A stretch of 64,000 nucleotides of DNA from Citrobacter amalonaticus (GCA_028994555.1 JARDVN010000001.1:2604001-2668000); one strand, 5' to 3'; numbered from the stretch's first letter, positions 18,597-29,486 are shown. Notes: generated from the letters alone by a model not told the origin. Translations and numbers: made by a program.

Positions 18597-18875
18597 GTGC
18601 GCTGGCAGATACACAGTCTGTTCACAATGCCGCCGGTCGGGTGTCAGTTGAACACCCTGAAGAAAGCAGAAGAGGGAGATGAACTGATCCTGCGCCTGTT
18701 TAATCCCTCAGATTCGCAGTCATCTGACGCAACGGTGGCCTCCGGCAGAGCGATTCAGGCGTGTACCCAAACGCGCCTGGATGAGCAGCCGGTTAAGAGC
18801 GTTGATGAAAAGCGCAACGACATCGGCCCGGTTTTACCGGGACAAACGCGGACATTTAGCTACAAGATTGTGTGA
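18597..18875 (+). pseudogene. mngB: Remnant of alpha-mannosidase MngB (GH38), C-terminal fragment
   Basis: About 92 codons resemble the extreme C-terminus of family 38 glycosyl hydrolases: LNTLKKAEEGDELILRLFNP near residues 19-38, then ASGRAIQACTQTRLDE and a closing LPGQTRTFSYKIV. In E. coli the gene directly upstream of cydA is mngB, so both content and position fit. The catalytic domain and the rest of mngRAB are absent, and an in-frame TGA at 18594-18596 precedes the fragment. I infer that mngAB was lost when the left-hand cluster was gained, or decayed afterwards. The fragment cannot be functional. Confidence 0.68.
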
Positions 18876-18896
18876 ATAGTCAGCAAACAGACACAG

Positions 18897-18920
18897 GCCA
18901 CGCATTGCATGGCTTTTTTT
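18897..18920 (+). terminator. Probable Rho-independent terminator after the mngB remnant
   Basis: GCCACGC, loop ATT, then GCATGGC, with one mismatch, followed by seven T. Orientation fits transcription of the former mng operon and would insulate cydA. Confidence 0.6.
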
Positions 18921-19555
18921 ATTAACAGAATAATAACTATGCGGTGTTAATTCCAGATATCGTAAAGGTGAAGTAATTGTAAATTCTCGCGCGCGAAAAG
19001 GAGATCCTGGCAAATAATAATAAATTGTCTACGCTGATCGCATCGGGAAAGGGAAGAGAAATTCCTGTGTTGACGTTAATTAAAACACTGTTTTTTTATA
19101 TATACATTTTCACTTAGTAACCACCCCTCCCGTAGAGATACATGTTTGCAACATGTTGTTCACTATAATCACTCCGTTTAAACATGGTTAACAAAAACTC
19201 CTGTTTTTGATTTAAATCAATGTTTAAACATTGGAAAACTGACGTGAAACGAGTTAAATTGTCGCCGATCAAATTGGTGGAAAGGTGATAAATTCGCTAT
19301 AAATTGATCACTGTCGAAAAACGCAAATCTTCCTCAATAAAAACCTGTTTATTGTAAGGATTTTGCGGCGTAATATAATTGCGGGATCAATTTGAGTTTT
19401 TTATTAACACGTTTGTAACCTTTTACCCTTTCTGTTTCCTTCCTGCGAAAAAGCAAGGGCGAAAGCGCACAAATTATTTTGTATTGGGGCATGCGTGTGA
19501 CCCTTTCTAACGGGGTTCACTCTCGGAGTCTTCATGCGATGAGCAAGGAGTCATG
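18921..19555 (+). promoter_or_regulatory. cydABX regulatory region
   Basis: About 630 bp of AT-rich, gene-free DNA in front of cydA, as in E. coli where several promoters under FNR and ArcA control occupy it. The FNR site at 19207-19220 is annotated separately. The leader just before cydA (19480-19552) ends with AGGAG at 19546-19550. ArcA sites are expected here but their degenerate consensus cannot be assigned by eye. Confidence 0.65.
19207..19220. promoter_or_regulatory. FNR box upstream of cydA
   Basis: TTGAT-TTAA-ATCAA is a perfect, fully palindromic match to the FNR consensus TTGAT-N4-ATCAA. FNR represses cydAB under strict anaerobiosis in E. coli, so the site fits. Confidence 0.85.
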
Positions 19556-21124
19556 ATGTTAGATATAGTCGAACTGTCGCGCTTACAGTTTGCCTTGACC
19601 GCGATGTACCACTTCCTCTTTGTGCCACTGACGCTCGGTATGGCGTTCCTGCTGGCCATTATGGAAACGGTTTACGTCCTTTCCGGCAAACAGATTTATA
19701 AAGATATGACTAAGTTCTGGGGCAAGTTGTTTGGTATCAACTTCGCTCTGGGTGTGGCAACCGGGCTGACCATGGAGTTCCAGTTCGGGACAAACTGGTC
19801 TTACTATTCCCACTACGTTGGGGATATCTTCGGTGCGCCGCTGGCGATCGAAGGTCTGATGGCCTTCTTCCTCGAATCCACCTTTGTAGGTCTGTTCTTC
19901 TTCGGCTGGGATCGTCTGGGTAAAGTTCAGCACATGGCGGTAACCTGGCTCGTCGCTTTAGGTTCTAACCTGTCCGCTCTGTGGATCCTGGTTGCAAACG
20001 GCTGGATGCAAAACCCTATCGCATCGGATTTCAACTTCGAAACCATGCGTATGGAGATGGTGAGCTTCTCTGAACTGGTACTGAACCCGGTCGCTCAGGT
20101 GAAATTTGTGCATACCGTGGCGTCAGGCTACGTGACCGGCGCGATGTTCATCCTCGGTATCAGCGCTTATTACCTGCTGAAAGGCCGCGACGTCGCTTTC
20201 GCAAAACGCTCTTTCGCCATCGCCGCCAGCTTTGGTATGGCTGCCGTGCTGTCTGTTATCGTTCTGGGTGATGAATCCGGTTATGAAATGGGCGACGTGC
20301 AGAAAACTAAACTCGCGGCCATTGAAGCAGAGTGGGAGACTCAGCCTGCTCCGGCTGCCTTTACTCTGTTCGGTATTCCGGATCAGGATTCGCAGGAAAA
20401 CAAACTGGCAATTCAGATCCCGTATGCACTTGGCATCATCGCGACACGTTCTGTCGACACGCCGGTTATCGGTCTGAAAGACCTGATGGTGCAGCATGAA
20501 GAGCGTATCCGTAACGGGATGAAAGCGTATGAACTGCTGGAACAGCTGCGTGCCGGTTCTACCGACCAGGCGGTTCGCGATCAGTTCAACGTGATGAAAA
20601 AAGACCTGGGTTACGGTCTGCTGCTGAAACGCTATACCCCGAACGTCTCTGATGCGACTGAAGCGCAGATTCAGCAGGCGACGAAAGATTCTATTCCACG
20701 CGTTGCGCCGCTGTATTTCGCCTTCCGTATCATGGTGGCCTGTGGCTTCCTGCTGCTGGCGATCATTGCGCTCTCCTTCTGGAGCGTGATTCGTAACCGC
20801 ATCGGTGAGAAGAAATGGCTGCTGCGCGCCGCGCTGTACGGTATTCCGCTGCCGTGGATTGCTGTCGAAGCCGGCTGGTTTGTCGCCGAATATGGTCGTC
20901 AGCCGTGGGCGATCGGTGAGGTATTACCAACCGCAGTGGCGAACTCGTCGCTGACCGTCGGTGACCTGCTGTTCTCCATGATCCTGATTTGTGGCCTGTA
21001 TACCCTGTTCCTGGTGGCTGAACTGTTCCTGATGTTCAAGTTCGCACGCCTTGGCCCAAGCAGCCTGAAAACGGGTCGCTACCACTATGAGCAGTCCACC
21101 GTGGCTTCTCAGCCGGCACGCTAA
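19556..21124 (+). CDS. cydA: Cytochrome bd-I ubiquinol oxidase subunit I
   Basis: Quinol-oxidising, haem-bearing subunit of the high-affinity inner-membrane oxidase bd-I. 522 residues from the second of two adjacent ATG codons (19556), the start used for E. coli CydA; an in-frame ATG at 19553 would add one Met. H19, a haem b595 ligand, is present in [12 protein letters not shown], followed by GQ-loop region sequence [17 protein letters not shown] and the conserved C-terminal [18 protein letters not shown]. About nine membrane segments. First gene of cydABX-ybgE; cydB follows after 15 bp. Intact. Confidence 0.98.
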   Translation: MLDIVELSRLQFALTAMYHFLFVPLTLGMAFLLAIMETVYVLSGKQIYKDMTKFWGKLFGINFALGVATGLTMEFQFGTNWSYYSHYVGDIFGAPLAIEGLMAFFLESTFVGLFFFGWDRLGKVQHMAVTWLVALGSNLSALWILVANGWMQNPIASDFNFETMRMEMVSFSELVLNPVAQVKFVHTVASGYVTGAMFILGISAYYLLKGRDVAFAKRSFAIAASFGMAAVLSVIVLGDESGYEMGDVQKTKLAAIEAEWETQPAPAAFTLFGIPDQDSQENKLAIQIPYALGIIATRSVDTPVIGLKDLMVQHEERIRNGMKAYELLEQLRAGSTDQAVRDQFNVMKKDLGYGLLLKRYTPNVSDATEAQIQQATKDSIPRVAPLYFAFRIMVACGFLLLAIIALSFWSVIRNRIGEKKWLLRAALYGIPLPWIAVEAGWFVAEYGRQPWAIGEVLPTAVANSSLTVGDLLFSMILICGLYTLFLVAELFLMFKFARLGPSSLKTGRYHYEQSTVASQPAR

Positions 21125-21139
21125 GACAGGAGTCGTCAA

Positions 21140-22280
21140 ATGATCGATTATGAAGTACTACGTTTTATCTGGTGGCTGCTGGTTGGCATTCTGCTGATTG
21201 GTTTTGCGGTCACCGATGGCTTCGACATGGGGGGTGGGCATGCTCACCCGTTTCCTCGGTCGTAACGACACCGAGCGTCGAATTATGATTAACTCCATCG
21301 CCCCGCACTGGGACGGTAACCAGGTATGGCTGATCACCGCGGGCGGCGCGCTGTTTGCGGCCTGGCCGATGGTCTACGCCGCGGCGTTCTCCGGTTTCTA
21401 TGTGGCGATGATCCTCGTACTGGCGTCTTTGTTCTTCCGTCCGGTCGGTTTTGATTACCGCTCCAAGATTGAAGACACCCGCTGGCGCAACATGTGGGAC
21501 TGGGGCATTTTTGTGGGGAGCTTTGTGCCGCCGCTGGTGATTGGCGTGGCGTTCGGCAACCTGCTGCAGGGTGTACCGTTCCATATCGACGAGTATCTGC
21601 GTCTGTACTACACCGGTAACTTCTTCCAGTTGCTGAATCCGTTTGGCCTGCTGGCAGGCGTAGTGAGCGTGGGCATGATCATCACTCAGGGCGCGACCTA
21701 TCTGCAGATGCGTACCGTGGGTGAACTGCATCTGCGTGCCCGTGCGACATCGCAGATTGCGGCGCTGGTCACTCTGGTCTGCTTCGCCCTGGCGGGTGTC
21801 TGGGTCATGTACGGTATCGACGGCTATGTGGTGACCTCTGCGATTGATCATCATGCGGCGTCTAACCCGCTGACCAAAGAAGTGGCGCGTGAAGCGGGTG
21901 CATGGCTGGTGAACTTTAACAATGCCCCGATCCTGTGGCTGGTTCCGGCACTGGGCGTAGTGCTGCCGCTGTTGACGATTTTGACTTCCCGTATGGAGAA
22001 AGGAGCATGGGCGTTCCTGTTCTCTTCTCTGACGCTGGCCTGCATCATCCTGACTGCCGGTATCGCGATGTTCCCGTTCGTGATGCCTTCAAGCACGATG
22101 ATGAACGCAAGTCTGACCATGTGGGATGCGACGTCCAGTCAGCTGACGCTGAATCTGATGACCTGGGTTGCTGTGGTGTTTGTTCCGATCATTCTCATCT
22201 ACACCAGCTGGTGTTACTGGAAAATGTTCGGTCGCATCACCAAAGAGCATATTGAAAACAATACCCACTCTCTGTACTAA
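21140..22280 (+). CDS. cydB: Cytochrome bd-I ubiquinol oxidase subunit II, one +1 frameshift
   Basis: Membrane partner of CydA. Starts [16 protein letters not shown] at 21140. The frame breaks within [12 protein letters not shown] at a run of six G (21229-21234); with five G the motif reads normally and the protein is 379 residues, identical in length to E. coli CydB. The remainder ([55 protein letters not shown]) is near identical. An internal start after the break would lose the first membrane helix and is not credible. Confidence 0.97.
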
Positions 22281-22294
22281 GTAAGGAGCAAACT

Positions 22295-22408
22295 ATGTGG
22301 TATTTCGCCTGGATTCTGGGAACGCTTCTTGCCTGTGCATTTGGGATCATCACCGCGCTGGCCCTTGAGCACGTCGAGGCAAGCAAAGACGGTCAAGAAG
22401 AACACTGA
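22295..22408 (+). CDS. cydX: Cytochrome bd-I small subunit CydX
   Basis: 37-residue single-span membrane protein MWYFAWILGTLLACAFGIIT followed by ALALEHVEASKDGQEEH, which stabilises the haems of bd-I oxidase. It sits 14 bp after cydB behind a TAAGGAGCAAACT ribosome-binding site. The stop overlaps the ybgE start (TGATG). Length equals E. coli CydX. Confidence 0.96.
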   Translation: MWYFAWILGTLLACAFGIITALALEHVEASKDGQEEH

Positions 22409-22701
22409 TGACCACCCTGATCGCGATGCAATATAACGCGATGGACAAGCGCCCGTTACGGGCGCTTTCTTTAGTGATGGCGTTAGTGTTAGCAGGATGT
22501 ATGTTTTGGGATCCCTCCCGCTTTGCGGCTAAAACCAGCGGGCTGGAAATCTGGCACGGTCTGCTGCTGATGTGGGCGGTCTGTGCCGGCATTATTCATG
22601 GTGTGGGTTTTCGTCCTCGCGCCGCGCACTGGCAGGGGATTTTCTCACCATTGCTCGCCGATATCGTGCTTATTGTCGGTCTGTTTTTCTTCTTCTTTTG
22701 A
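22408..22701 (+). CDS. ybgE: Cyd operon protein YbgE
   Basis: 97-residue inner-membrane protein with three hydrophobic spans (ALSLVMALVLAGCMFW, WHGLLLMWAVCAGIIHGVG, LLADIVLIVGLFFFFF). It is conserved behind cydX in enterobacteria; function is not settled, and loss is tolerated in E. coli. The ATG overlaps the cydX TGA. A hairpin at 22727 closes the operon. Confidence 0.9.
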   Translation: MTTLIAMQYNAMDKRPLRALSLVMALVLAGCMFWDPSRFAAKTSGLEIWHGLLLMWAVCAGIIHGVGFRPRAAHWQGIFSPLLADIVLIVGLFFFFF

Positions 22702-22726
22702 ATAAGAAACATCCTGAATGATCTAT

Positions 22727-22750
22727 GGGCTTGCATAAGCCCATATATTT
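22727..22750 (+). terminator. Terminator of the cyd operon
   Basis: GGGCTT, loop GCAT, AAGCCC, then ATATATTTTT. Short perfect stem with a T-rich tail 25 bp after ybgE. Confidence 0.65.
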
Positions 22751-22879
22751 TTACTCTCCCTTAACTTCCCCCCATTCCCAAGCCTCAATCGCGCGCGTAT
22801 AGTAGCAACGTTTAAAAGCACTAACTTTTGTTGCATTACCGGGATGTAAAGTGAATACAACGCTATATACAACAGCATT

Positions 22880-22970
22880 CTTGAAGCATCGCGGCGGCAA
22901 GTGCGCGAAGCACCAGGAGCTTACTGAAGTAGGTGACGGGTGTAAGTGGACGAAGCCAACAAAGAGGCCG
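22880..22970. repeat. ERIC/IRU-type element just upstream of ybgC
   Basis: The stretch contains GGCGGCAAGTG, CACCAGGAGCTTACTGAAGT, AGGTGACGGGTGTAAGTG and ACGAAGCCAAC, in the order of the enterobacterial ERIC consensus (from memory). It ends a few bases before the ybgC start, so it forms part of the 5' leader of the tol-pal transcript. Confidence 0.6.
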
Positions 22971-22975
22971 CAGGA

Positions 22976-24070
<1,095 letters not shown>

Positions 24071-24073
24071 GCC

Positions 24074-24502
24074 ATGGCCAGATCGCGTGGACGAGGTCGT
24101 CGCGACCTGAAGTCCGAAATCAACATCGTACCGTTGCTCGACGTTCTGTTGGTGCTATTGCTGATCTTTATGGCGACAGCGCCGATTCTTACGCAGAGCG
24201 TGGAAGTCGATCTGCCGGATGCGACCGAGTCGCAGGCGGTGAGCAGTAACGACAATCCGCCGGTCATTATTGAAGTTTCCGGAGTAGGGCAGTACAGCGT
24301 GGTGGTTGAGAAAGATCGTCTGGATCAACTGCCGCCGGAACAGGTGATCGCCGAAGCGAAAAGCCGCCTGGAATCCAATCCGAAAACGGTCTTCTTGATC
24401 GGAGGCGCGAAAGACGTGCCTTACGATGAAATAATTAAAGCGCTGAATTTGTTGCACAGTGCGGGTGTGAAGTCGGTTGGCTTAATGACGCAGCCTATCT
24501 GA
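24074..24502 (+). CDS. tolR: Tol-Pal system protein TolR
   Basis: 142-residue ExbD-type stator protein with one N-terminal membrane span (IVPLLDVLLVLLLIFMATAP) carrying the proton-path Asp in LLDVLL. The periplasmic domain ends LNLLHSAGVKSVGLMTQPI. Works with TolQ to energise TolA. Three bp separate it from tolQ. Intact. Confidence 0.97.
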   Translation: MARSRGRGRRDLKSEINIVPLLDVLLVLLLIFMATAPILTQSVEVDLPDATESQAVSSNDNPPVIIEVSGVGQYSVVVEKDRLDQLPPEQVIAEAKSRLESNPKTVFLIGGAKDVPYDEIIKALNLLHSAGVKSVGLMTQPI

Positions 24503-24563
24503 TCATTTGCGTCTCTGTTTTTAAGAGAGCGTGTAACAGGCGAACAGTTTTTGGGAACCGAGA

Positions 24564-25709
24564 GTGTCAAAGGCAACCGAACAAAACGACAAGCTCAAAC
24601 GGGCGATAATTATTTCAGCGGTGCTGCATGTCATCCTATTTGCAGTCCTGATCTGGAGTTCGTTCGATGAGCATATAGAGGCTTCAGCCGGCGGCGGCGG
24701 TGGTTCTTCCATCGATGCTGTGATGGTTGATCCTGGCGCCGTGGTTCAGCAGTACGAACGTCAGCAGCAGCAACAGTCAAGCGCGCAGCGTGCCAAAGAG
24801 CAACGTGAAAAACTGGAACAGCAGCAGGCGGAAGAGCTTCGTGAGAAGCAGGCTGCCGAACAGGAGCGGCTTAAGCAGATCGAGAAAGAACGTTTAGCGG
24901 CTCAGGAACAGCAGAAGCAGGCTGAAGCTGACGCGAAGAAAGCGCAGGAACAGCAGAAACAGGCAGAAGAAGCGGCGAAGAAAGCGGCGGCGGATGCCAA
25001 AGCGAAAGCTGACGCGCAGGCGAAAGAAGCTGCAGAAGCGGCGAAAAAAGCCGCTGCGGATGCACAGAAAAAAGCCGAAGCGGAAGCCGCAAAAGCCGCT
25101 GCGGATGCGAAGAAGAAAGCGGAAGCAGAAGCGGCTAAAGCCGCAGCGGACGCTAAGAAGAAAGCTGAAGCGGAAGCTGCGAAGAAAGCGGCCGCTGAAA
25201 AAGCCGCGGCAGCGAAAGCGGCGGCGGCAGAAAAAGCGGCTGCCGATAAGAAAGCAGCCGCTGATAAAGCGGCGGCAGCTAAAAAAGGCAGCGGCGGAAA
25301 AAGCCGCGGCGGCATCCGGCGTTGACGACCTGCTCGGTGATCTCAGCTCAGGTAAGAATGCGCCGAAAACCGGCGGTGGAGCAAAAAGGGAACAACGCTT
25401 CTCCTGCGGGGGAGTGGTAATACTAAAAATAATGGCGCGTCAGGCGCGGACATCAGCAACTATGCCGGGCAGATTAAATCTGCCATCGAGAGCAAGTTCT
25501 ACGACGCATCGTCTTATGCAGGTAAAACCTGTACGCTGCGGATAAAACTGGCCTCTGACGGTATGCTGCTCGACATCCAGTCTGAAGGTGGCGATCCCGC
25601 GCTTTGTCAGGCAGCGCTTGCTGCAGCCCGACAAGCGAAGATTCCAAAACCACCGAGCCAGGCGGTATATGAAGTGTTCAAAAACGCACCTCTGGACTTT
25701 AAGCCGTAA
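24564..25709 (+). CDS. tolA: Tol-Pal system protein TolA, three +1 frameshifts near the 3' end
   Basis: Periplasm-spanning energy transducer. Domain I has one inner-membrane helix (AIIISAVLHVILFAVLIWS); domain II is a long Ala/Lys/Glu helix with repeats of KAAADAKKKAEAEAA; domain III (ending PPSQAVYEVFKNAPLDFKP) binds TolB, Pal, colicins and phages. The frame breaks at A6 25281-25286, A5 25383-25387 and G5 25408-25412. Three single-base removals restore AAASGVDDLLGDLSSGKNAP and SPAGSGNTKNNGASGAD and keep the overall span a multiple of three. Corrected length is 380 residues, shorter than E. coli (421) because of fewer helix repeats. Confidence 0.95.
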
Positions 25710-25716
25710 GCTAAAC

Positions 25717-25738
25717 TTTCCCCGTGATGACGGGGAAA
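25717..25738 (+). other. Hairpin between tolA and tolB
   Basis: TTTCCCCG, loop TGATGA, CGGGGAAA: perfect eight-bp stem without a proper T-tract. It may attenuate or mark processing between the ybgC-tolQRA part and tolB-pal-cpoB. Confidence 0.45.
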
Positions 25739-25840
25739 ACAATCTGCGGTAGTCGCTGGGTTCTGGTAGTTTTGCGTATTTGAGTTTGTTAACATTCTGC
25801 TAAATTATCGTGGGCTGATCGCCTGGATAAGGGAGATATG

Positions 25841-27133
25841 ATGAAGCAGGCATTACGAGTAGCATTTGGTTTTCTGATGCTGTGGGCAGCGGTGCTGCAC
25901 GCAGAAGTACGTATCGAGATAACCCAGGGGGTGGACTCGGCGCGCCCGATTGGCGTTGTGCCATTCCAGTGGGCCGGGCCGGGCGCTGCACCTGAAGATA
26001 TCGGTGGTATCGTTGGCGCGGATCTGCGTAACAGTGGTAAATTTAACCCATTAGATCGGTCTCGTTTGCCACAGCAGCCGGGGACTGCGCAGGAAGTGCA
26101 ACCTGCTGCCTGGTCTGCGCTGGGTATTGACGCGGTCGTGGTCGGTCAGGTAACTCCGAATCCGGACGGTTCCTACAATGTCGCTTACCAGCTGGTTGAC
26201 ACCGGCGGTGCACCGGGTACTGTTCTGGCTCAGAACTCTTACAAAGTAAATAAGCAGTGGTTGCGTTATGCCGGCCATACTGCCAGTGACGAAGTGTTCG
26301 AGAAACTGACGGGCATTAAAGGCGCATTCCGCACCCGTATCGCGTATGTTGTTCAGACTAACGGCGGTCAGTTCCCGTATGAACTGCGCGTGTCTGACTA
26401 CGATGGCTACAACCAGTTTGTGGTTCACCGTTCACCGCAGCCGTTGATGTCTCCGGCCTGGTCTCCGGACGGTTCTAAACTGGCGTATGTCACCTTCGAA
26501 AGCGGTCGTTCTGCGCTGGTTATTCAGACGTTGTCTAACGGCGCGGTCCGTCAGGTTGCGTCATTCCCGCGTCACAACGGTGCGCCAGCGTTCTCTCCGG
26601 ATGGCAGCAAACTGGCGTTTGCCTTGTCAAAAACCGGGAGTCTGAACCTGTATGTGATGGATATTGGTTCTGGCCAGATCCGTCAGGTGACCGATGGTCG
26701 CAGCAACAATACGGAGCCGACCTGGTTCCCGGACAGCCAGAACCTGGCCTTTACCTCGGATCAGGCGGGTCGTCCGCAAGTGTACAAAGTTAACGTTAAT
26801 GGCGGTGCTCCGCAGCGTATTACCTGGGAAGGTTCACAAAACCAGGATGCTGATGTCAGCAGCGACGGCAAATTTATGGTAATGGTAAGTTCGGCCAATG
26901 GTCAGCAGCACATTGCCAAACAAGATCTGGTAGCGGGTGGCGTACAAGTTCTGTCGTCAACGTTCCTGGACGAAACGCCAAGTCTGGCACCTAACGGCAC
27001 TATGGTAATCTACAGCTCTTCTCAGGGGATGGGATCCGTGCTGAATTTGGTTTCTACAGATGGGCGTTTCAAAGCGCGTCTTCCGGCAACTGATGGACAG
27101 GTAAAATTCCCTGCCTGGTCGCCGTATCTGTGA
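25841..27133 (+). CDS. tolB: Tol-Pal system periplasmic protein TolB
   Basis: Periplasmic six-bladed beta-propeller that cycles between Pal and TolA. The second of two adjacent ATG codons (25841) gives 430 residues as in E. coli. Signal peptide [20 protein letters not shown] followed by AEV. Propeller repeats show the TolB signatures [38 protein letters not shown] and [19 protein letters not shown]. Intact. Confidence 0.98.
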   Translation: MKQALRVAFGFLMLWAAVLHAEVRIEITQGVDSARPIGVVPFQWAGPGAAPEDIGGIVGADLRNSGKFNPLDRSRLPQQPGTAQEVQPAAWSALGIDAVVVGQVTPNPDGSYNVAYQLVDTGGAPGTVLAQNSYKVNKQWLRYAGHTASDEVFEKLTGIKGAFRTRIAYVVQTNGGQFPYELRVSDYDGYNQFVVHRSPQPLMSPAWSPDGSKLAYVTFESGRSALVIQTLSNGAVRQVASFPRHNGAPAFSPDGSKLAFALSKTGSLNLYVMDIGSGQIRQVTDGRSNNTEPTWFPDSQNLAFTSDQAGRPQVYKVNVNGGAPQRITWEGSQNQDADVSSDGKFMVMVSSANGQQHIAKQDLVAGGVQVLSSTFLDETPSLAPNGTMVIYSSSQGMGSVLNLVSTDGRFKARLPATDGQVKFPAWSPYL

Positions 27134-27143
27134 TAATAAATAA

Positions 27144-27686
<543 letters not shown>

Positions 27687-27695
27687 GAGAATTGC

Positions 27696-28479
27696 ATGAG
27701 CAGTAACTTCAGACATCATCTGTTGAGTCTGTCGTTACTGGTTGGCATAGCGGCCCCCTGGGCCGCTTTTGCTCAGGCGCCAATCAGTAGTGTCGGCTCA
27801 GGCTCGGTCGAAGACCGTGTCACTCAACTCGAGCGTATTTCTAACGCTCACAGCCAGCTTTTAACCCAACTCCAGCAGCAACTCTCTGATAATCAGGCCG
27901 ATATAGACTCCCTGCGTGGTCAAATTCAGGAAAGCCAATATCAACTGAATCAGGTGGTTGAGCGCCAGAAGCAGATCCTGCTGCAGATGGACAGTCTGAG
28001 TAACGGTGGGACCGCCGCACAACCGGCAAGTGGCGATCAGAGCGGAGCAGCGACGGCTACGCCTGACGCGGGTGCTGCGACGTCGGGTGCGCCGGTACAA
28101 AGCGGTGACGCGAATACCGATTACAATGCGGCAATTGCGCTGGTGCAGGATAAATCTCGCCAGGAAGACGCTATTGTGGCATTCCAGAACTTCATCAAAA
28201 AGTACCCTGATTCGACTTATCAGCCGAACGCCAACTACTGGCTCGGTCAGTTGAATTACAACAAGGGTAAAAAAAGATGATGCCGCGTTTTATTTTGCTT
28301 CGGTCGTGAAAAACTACCCGAAGTCACCTAAGGCTGCAGATGCGATGTATAAAGTCGGCGTGATCATGCAGGACAAAGGTGACGCCGCGAAAGCAAAAGC
28401 GGTATATCAGCAGGTTATCAGTAAATACCCAGGCACAGAAGGCGCGAAGCAAGCGCAGAAACGTCTTGGCGCGATGTAA
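27696..28479 (+). CDS. cpoB: Cell division coordinator CpoB (YbgF), one +1 frameshift
   Basis: Periplasmic TPR protein that links Tol-Pal energy state to PBP1B activity. Signal peptide ends WAAFA; residues 35-95 form a coiled-coil trimerisation region rich in Gln; TPR repeats follow (IVAFQNFIKKYPDSTYQPNA, SVVKNYPKSPKAADAMYKVG). The frame breaks at seven A (28269-28275) in YNKGKKDDAAFYF; with six A it runs to KRLGAM, 260 residues, close to E. coli. Ten bp after pal; last gene of the operon. Confidence 0.95.
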
Positions 28480-28490
28480 TGCACAGCATG

Positions 28491-28518
28491 CGACCAGAAA
28501 TCGAATTATTTCTGGTCG
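28491..28518 (+). terminator. Inverted repeat after cpoB
   Basis: CGACCAGAAAT, six-base loop, ATTTCTGGTCG: perfect 11-bp stem 11 bp after the cpoB stop. No strong T-tract follows on the plus strand, so it may act as a 3'-end stabiliser as much as a terminator. Confidence 0.55.
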
Positions 28519-28643
28519 TGTCGTGTGATTCATAAGCAGTTGAGTGATCTACATCGAAATTTTTGTTGCGCTGAATTCTTAAATCAGTAATATATGCCGC
28601 CGTTGCCACGGGATATCAAACAACCCGAAAGCAGCACAAAAGT

Positions 28644-28719
28644 GGGTCGTTAGCTCAGTTGGTAGAGCAGTTGACTTTTAATCAATTGGTCGCAGGTTCG
28701 AATCCTGCACGACCCACCA
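28644..28719 (+). tRNA. lysT: tRNA-Lys (UUU)
   Basis: 76-nt cloverleaf: acceptor GGGTCGT pairs with ACGACCC, anticodon loop CTTTTAA with TTT, T-loop TTCGAAT, encoded CCA. First gene of the cluster that follows cpoB in E. coli as well. Confidence 0.97.
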
Positions 28720-28745
28720 ATCGTTCTGGTGGAACGCGATAGTAA

Positions 28746-28820
28746 AACGTGAAGGATAACGTTGCGAAAGCAACGGCCCGTAGGGCGAGGCAAAGCCGAG
28801 TCATCCTGCACGACCCACCA
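28746..28820 (+). repeat. 75-bp repeat ending in tRNA-Lys 3' tail, copy 1
   Basis: Starts AACGTGAAGGATAACGTTGC, contains hairpin CGTTGC-GAAA-GCAACG and GGGCGAGGCAAAGCC, and ends with ATCCTGCACGACCCACCA, the last 18 nt of the tRNA-Lys genes. Same length as copies 2 and 3. It lies between the first tRNA-Lys and tRNA-Val. Confidence 0.88.
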
Positions 28821-28856
28821 CTGACAAAGTCAGTCAGTAGTATCCAGCGTAGTATC

Positions 28857-28933
28857 GGGTGATTAGCTCAGCTGGGAGAGCACCTCCCTTACAAGGAGGG
28901 GGGTCGGCGGTTCGATCCCGTCATCACCCACCA
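28857..28933 (+). tRNA. valT: tRNA-Val (UAC), with one surplus G in the variable region
   Basis: Acceptor GGGTGAT/ATCACCC, anticodon stem CCTCC/GGAGG with loop CTTACAA (anticodon TAC), T-arm GGCGG-TTCGATC-CCGTC, encoded CCA. The E. coli gene is 76 nt with five G before TCGG; here there are six (28898-28903), making 77 nt. This parallels the +1 homopolymer errors in the protein genes and is probably not real. Three bp separate it from the next tRNA-Lys. Confidence 0.92.
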
Positions 28934-28936
28934 CTC

Positions 28937-29012
28937 GGGTCGTTAGCTCAGTTGGTAGAGCAGTTGACTTTTAATCAATTGGTCGCAGGTTCGAATCCTG
29001 CACGACCCACCA
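28937..29012 (+). tRNA. lysW: tRNA-Lys (UUU)
   Basis: Identical in sequence to the tRNA-Lys at 28644. Adjacent to tRNA-Val as valT-lysW in E. coli. Confidence 0.96.
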
Positions 29013-29071
29013 ATTTAACATTGAATATTAAATTGGTGCCGAGTAAAAAATCTTTCAGGTAACACCCGAAT

Positions 29072-29147
29072 GGGTCGTTAGCTCAGTTGGTAGAGCAGTT
29101 GACTTTTAATCAATTGGTCGCAGGTTCGAATCCTGCACGACCCACCA
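29072..29147 (+). tRNA. tRNA-Lys (UUU)
   Basis: Third identical tRNA-Lys copy, with encoded CCA. E. coli has valZ between lysine genes in this part; no second tRNA-Val is present here. Confidence 0.96.
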
Positions 29148-29171
29148 AATTAAAGGTGGTCACTGGTAGAG

Positions 29172-29246
29172 AACGTGAAGGATAACGTTGCATCAGCAAC
29201 GGTCCGTAGGGCGAGGCGAAGCCGAGTCATCCTGCACGACCCACCA
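29172..29246 (+). repeat. 75-bp repeat ending in tRNA-Lys 3' tail, copy 2
   Basis: Same architecture as copy 1. The hairpin loop reads ATCA in place of GAAA; the stem CGTTGC/GCAACG and the 18-nt tRNA tail are unchanged. Confidence 0.88.
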
Positions 29247-29278
29247 TCCTGAATGATTAAGTAAGAAATTCCCGTAAA

Positions 29279-29354
29279 GGGTCGTTAGCTCAGTTGGTAG
29301 AGCAGTTGACTTTTAATCAATTGGTCGCAGGTTCGAATCCTGCACGACCCACCA
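29279..29354 (+). tRNA. tRNA-Lys (UUU)
   Basis: Fourth identical tRNA-Lys copy, with encoded CCA; last tRNA of the cluster before repeat copy 3 and the terminator. Confidence 0.96.
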
Positions 29355-29378
29355 ATTTAACATCAAACCCTGATGTTA

Positions 29379-29453
29379 AACGTGAAGGATAACGTTGCTT
29401 TAGCAACGGCCAGAAGGGCGAGGCGAAGCCGAGTCATCCTGCACGACCCACCA
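29379..29453 (+). repeat. 75-bp repeat ending in tRNA-Lys 3' tail, copy 3
   Basis: Same architecture; hairpin loop TTTA, and CCAGAAGGG in place of CCCGTAGGG. Ends with the 18-nt tRNA tail, immediately before the cluster terminator. Confidence 0.88.
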
Positions 29454-29463
29454 GTGTAAAAAA

Positions 29464-29486
29464 GGCGCCCTAAAGGCGCCTTTTTT
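29464..29486 (+). terminator. Rho-independent terminator of the tRNA cluster
   Basis: GGCGCC, loop CTAAA, GGCGCC, then six T; A-rich on the 5' side. Strong classic terminator. Confidence 0.92.

Noticed and set aside
24902..25315. Long Ala-rich frame antisense to tolA
   Set aside because: It mirrors the repetitive Ala/Lys/Glu codons of TolA domain II and has no start context or similarity of its own.
28746..28820. Extra degenerate tRNA genes within the 75-bp repeats
   Set aside because: Only the last 18 nt match tRNA-Lys. There is no D-arm, anticodon arm or T-loop sequence in the rest.
28644..29453. CRISPR array in the Lys-tRNA region
   Set aside because: The repeats are whole tRNA genes and tRNA-tail units with irregular spacing; there are no short uniform repeats with unique spacers and no cas genes.
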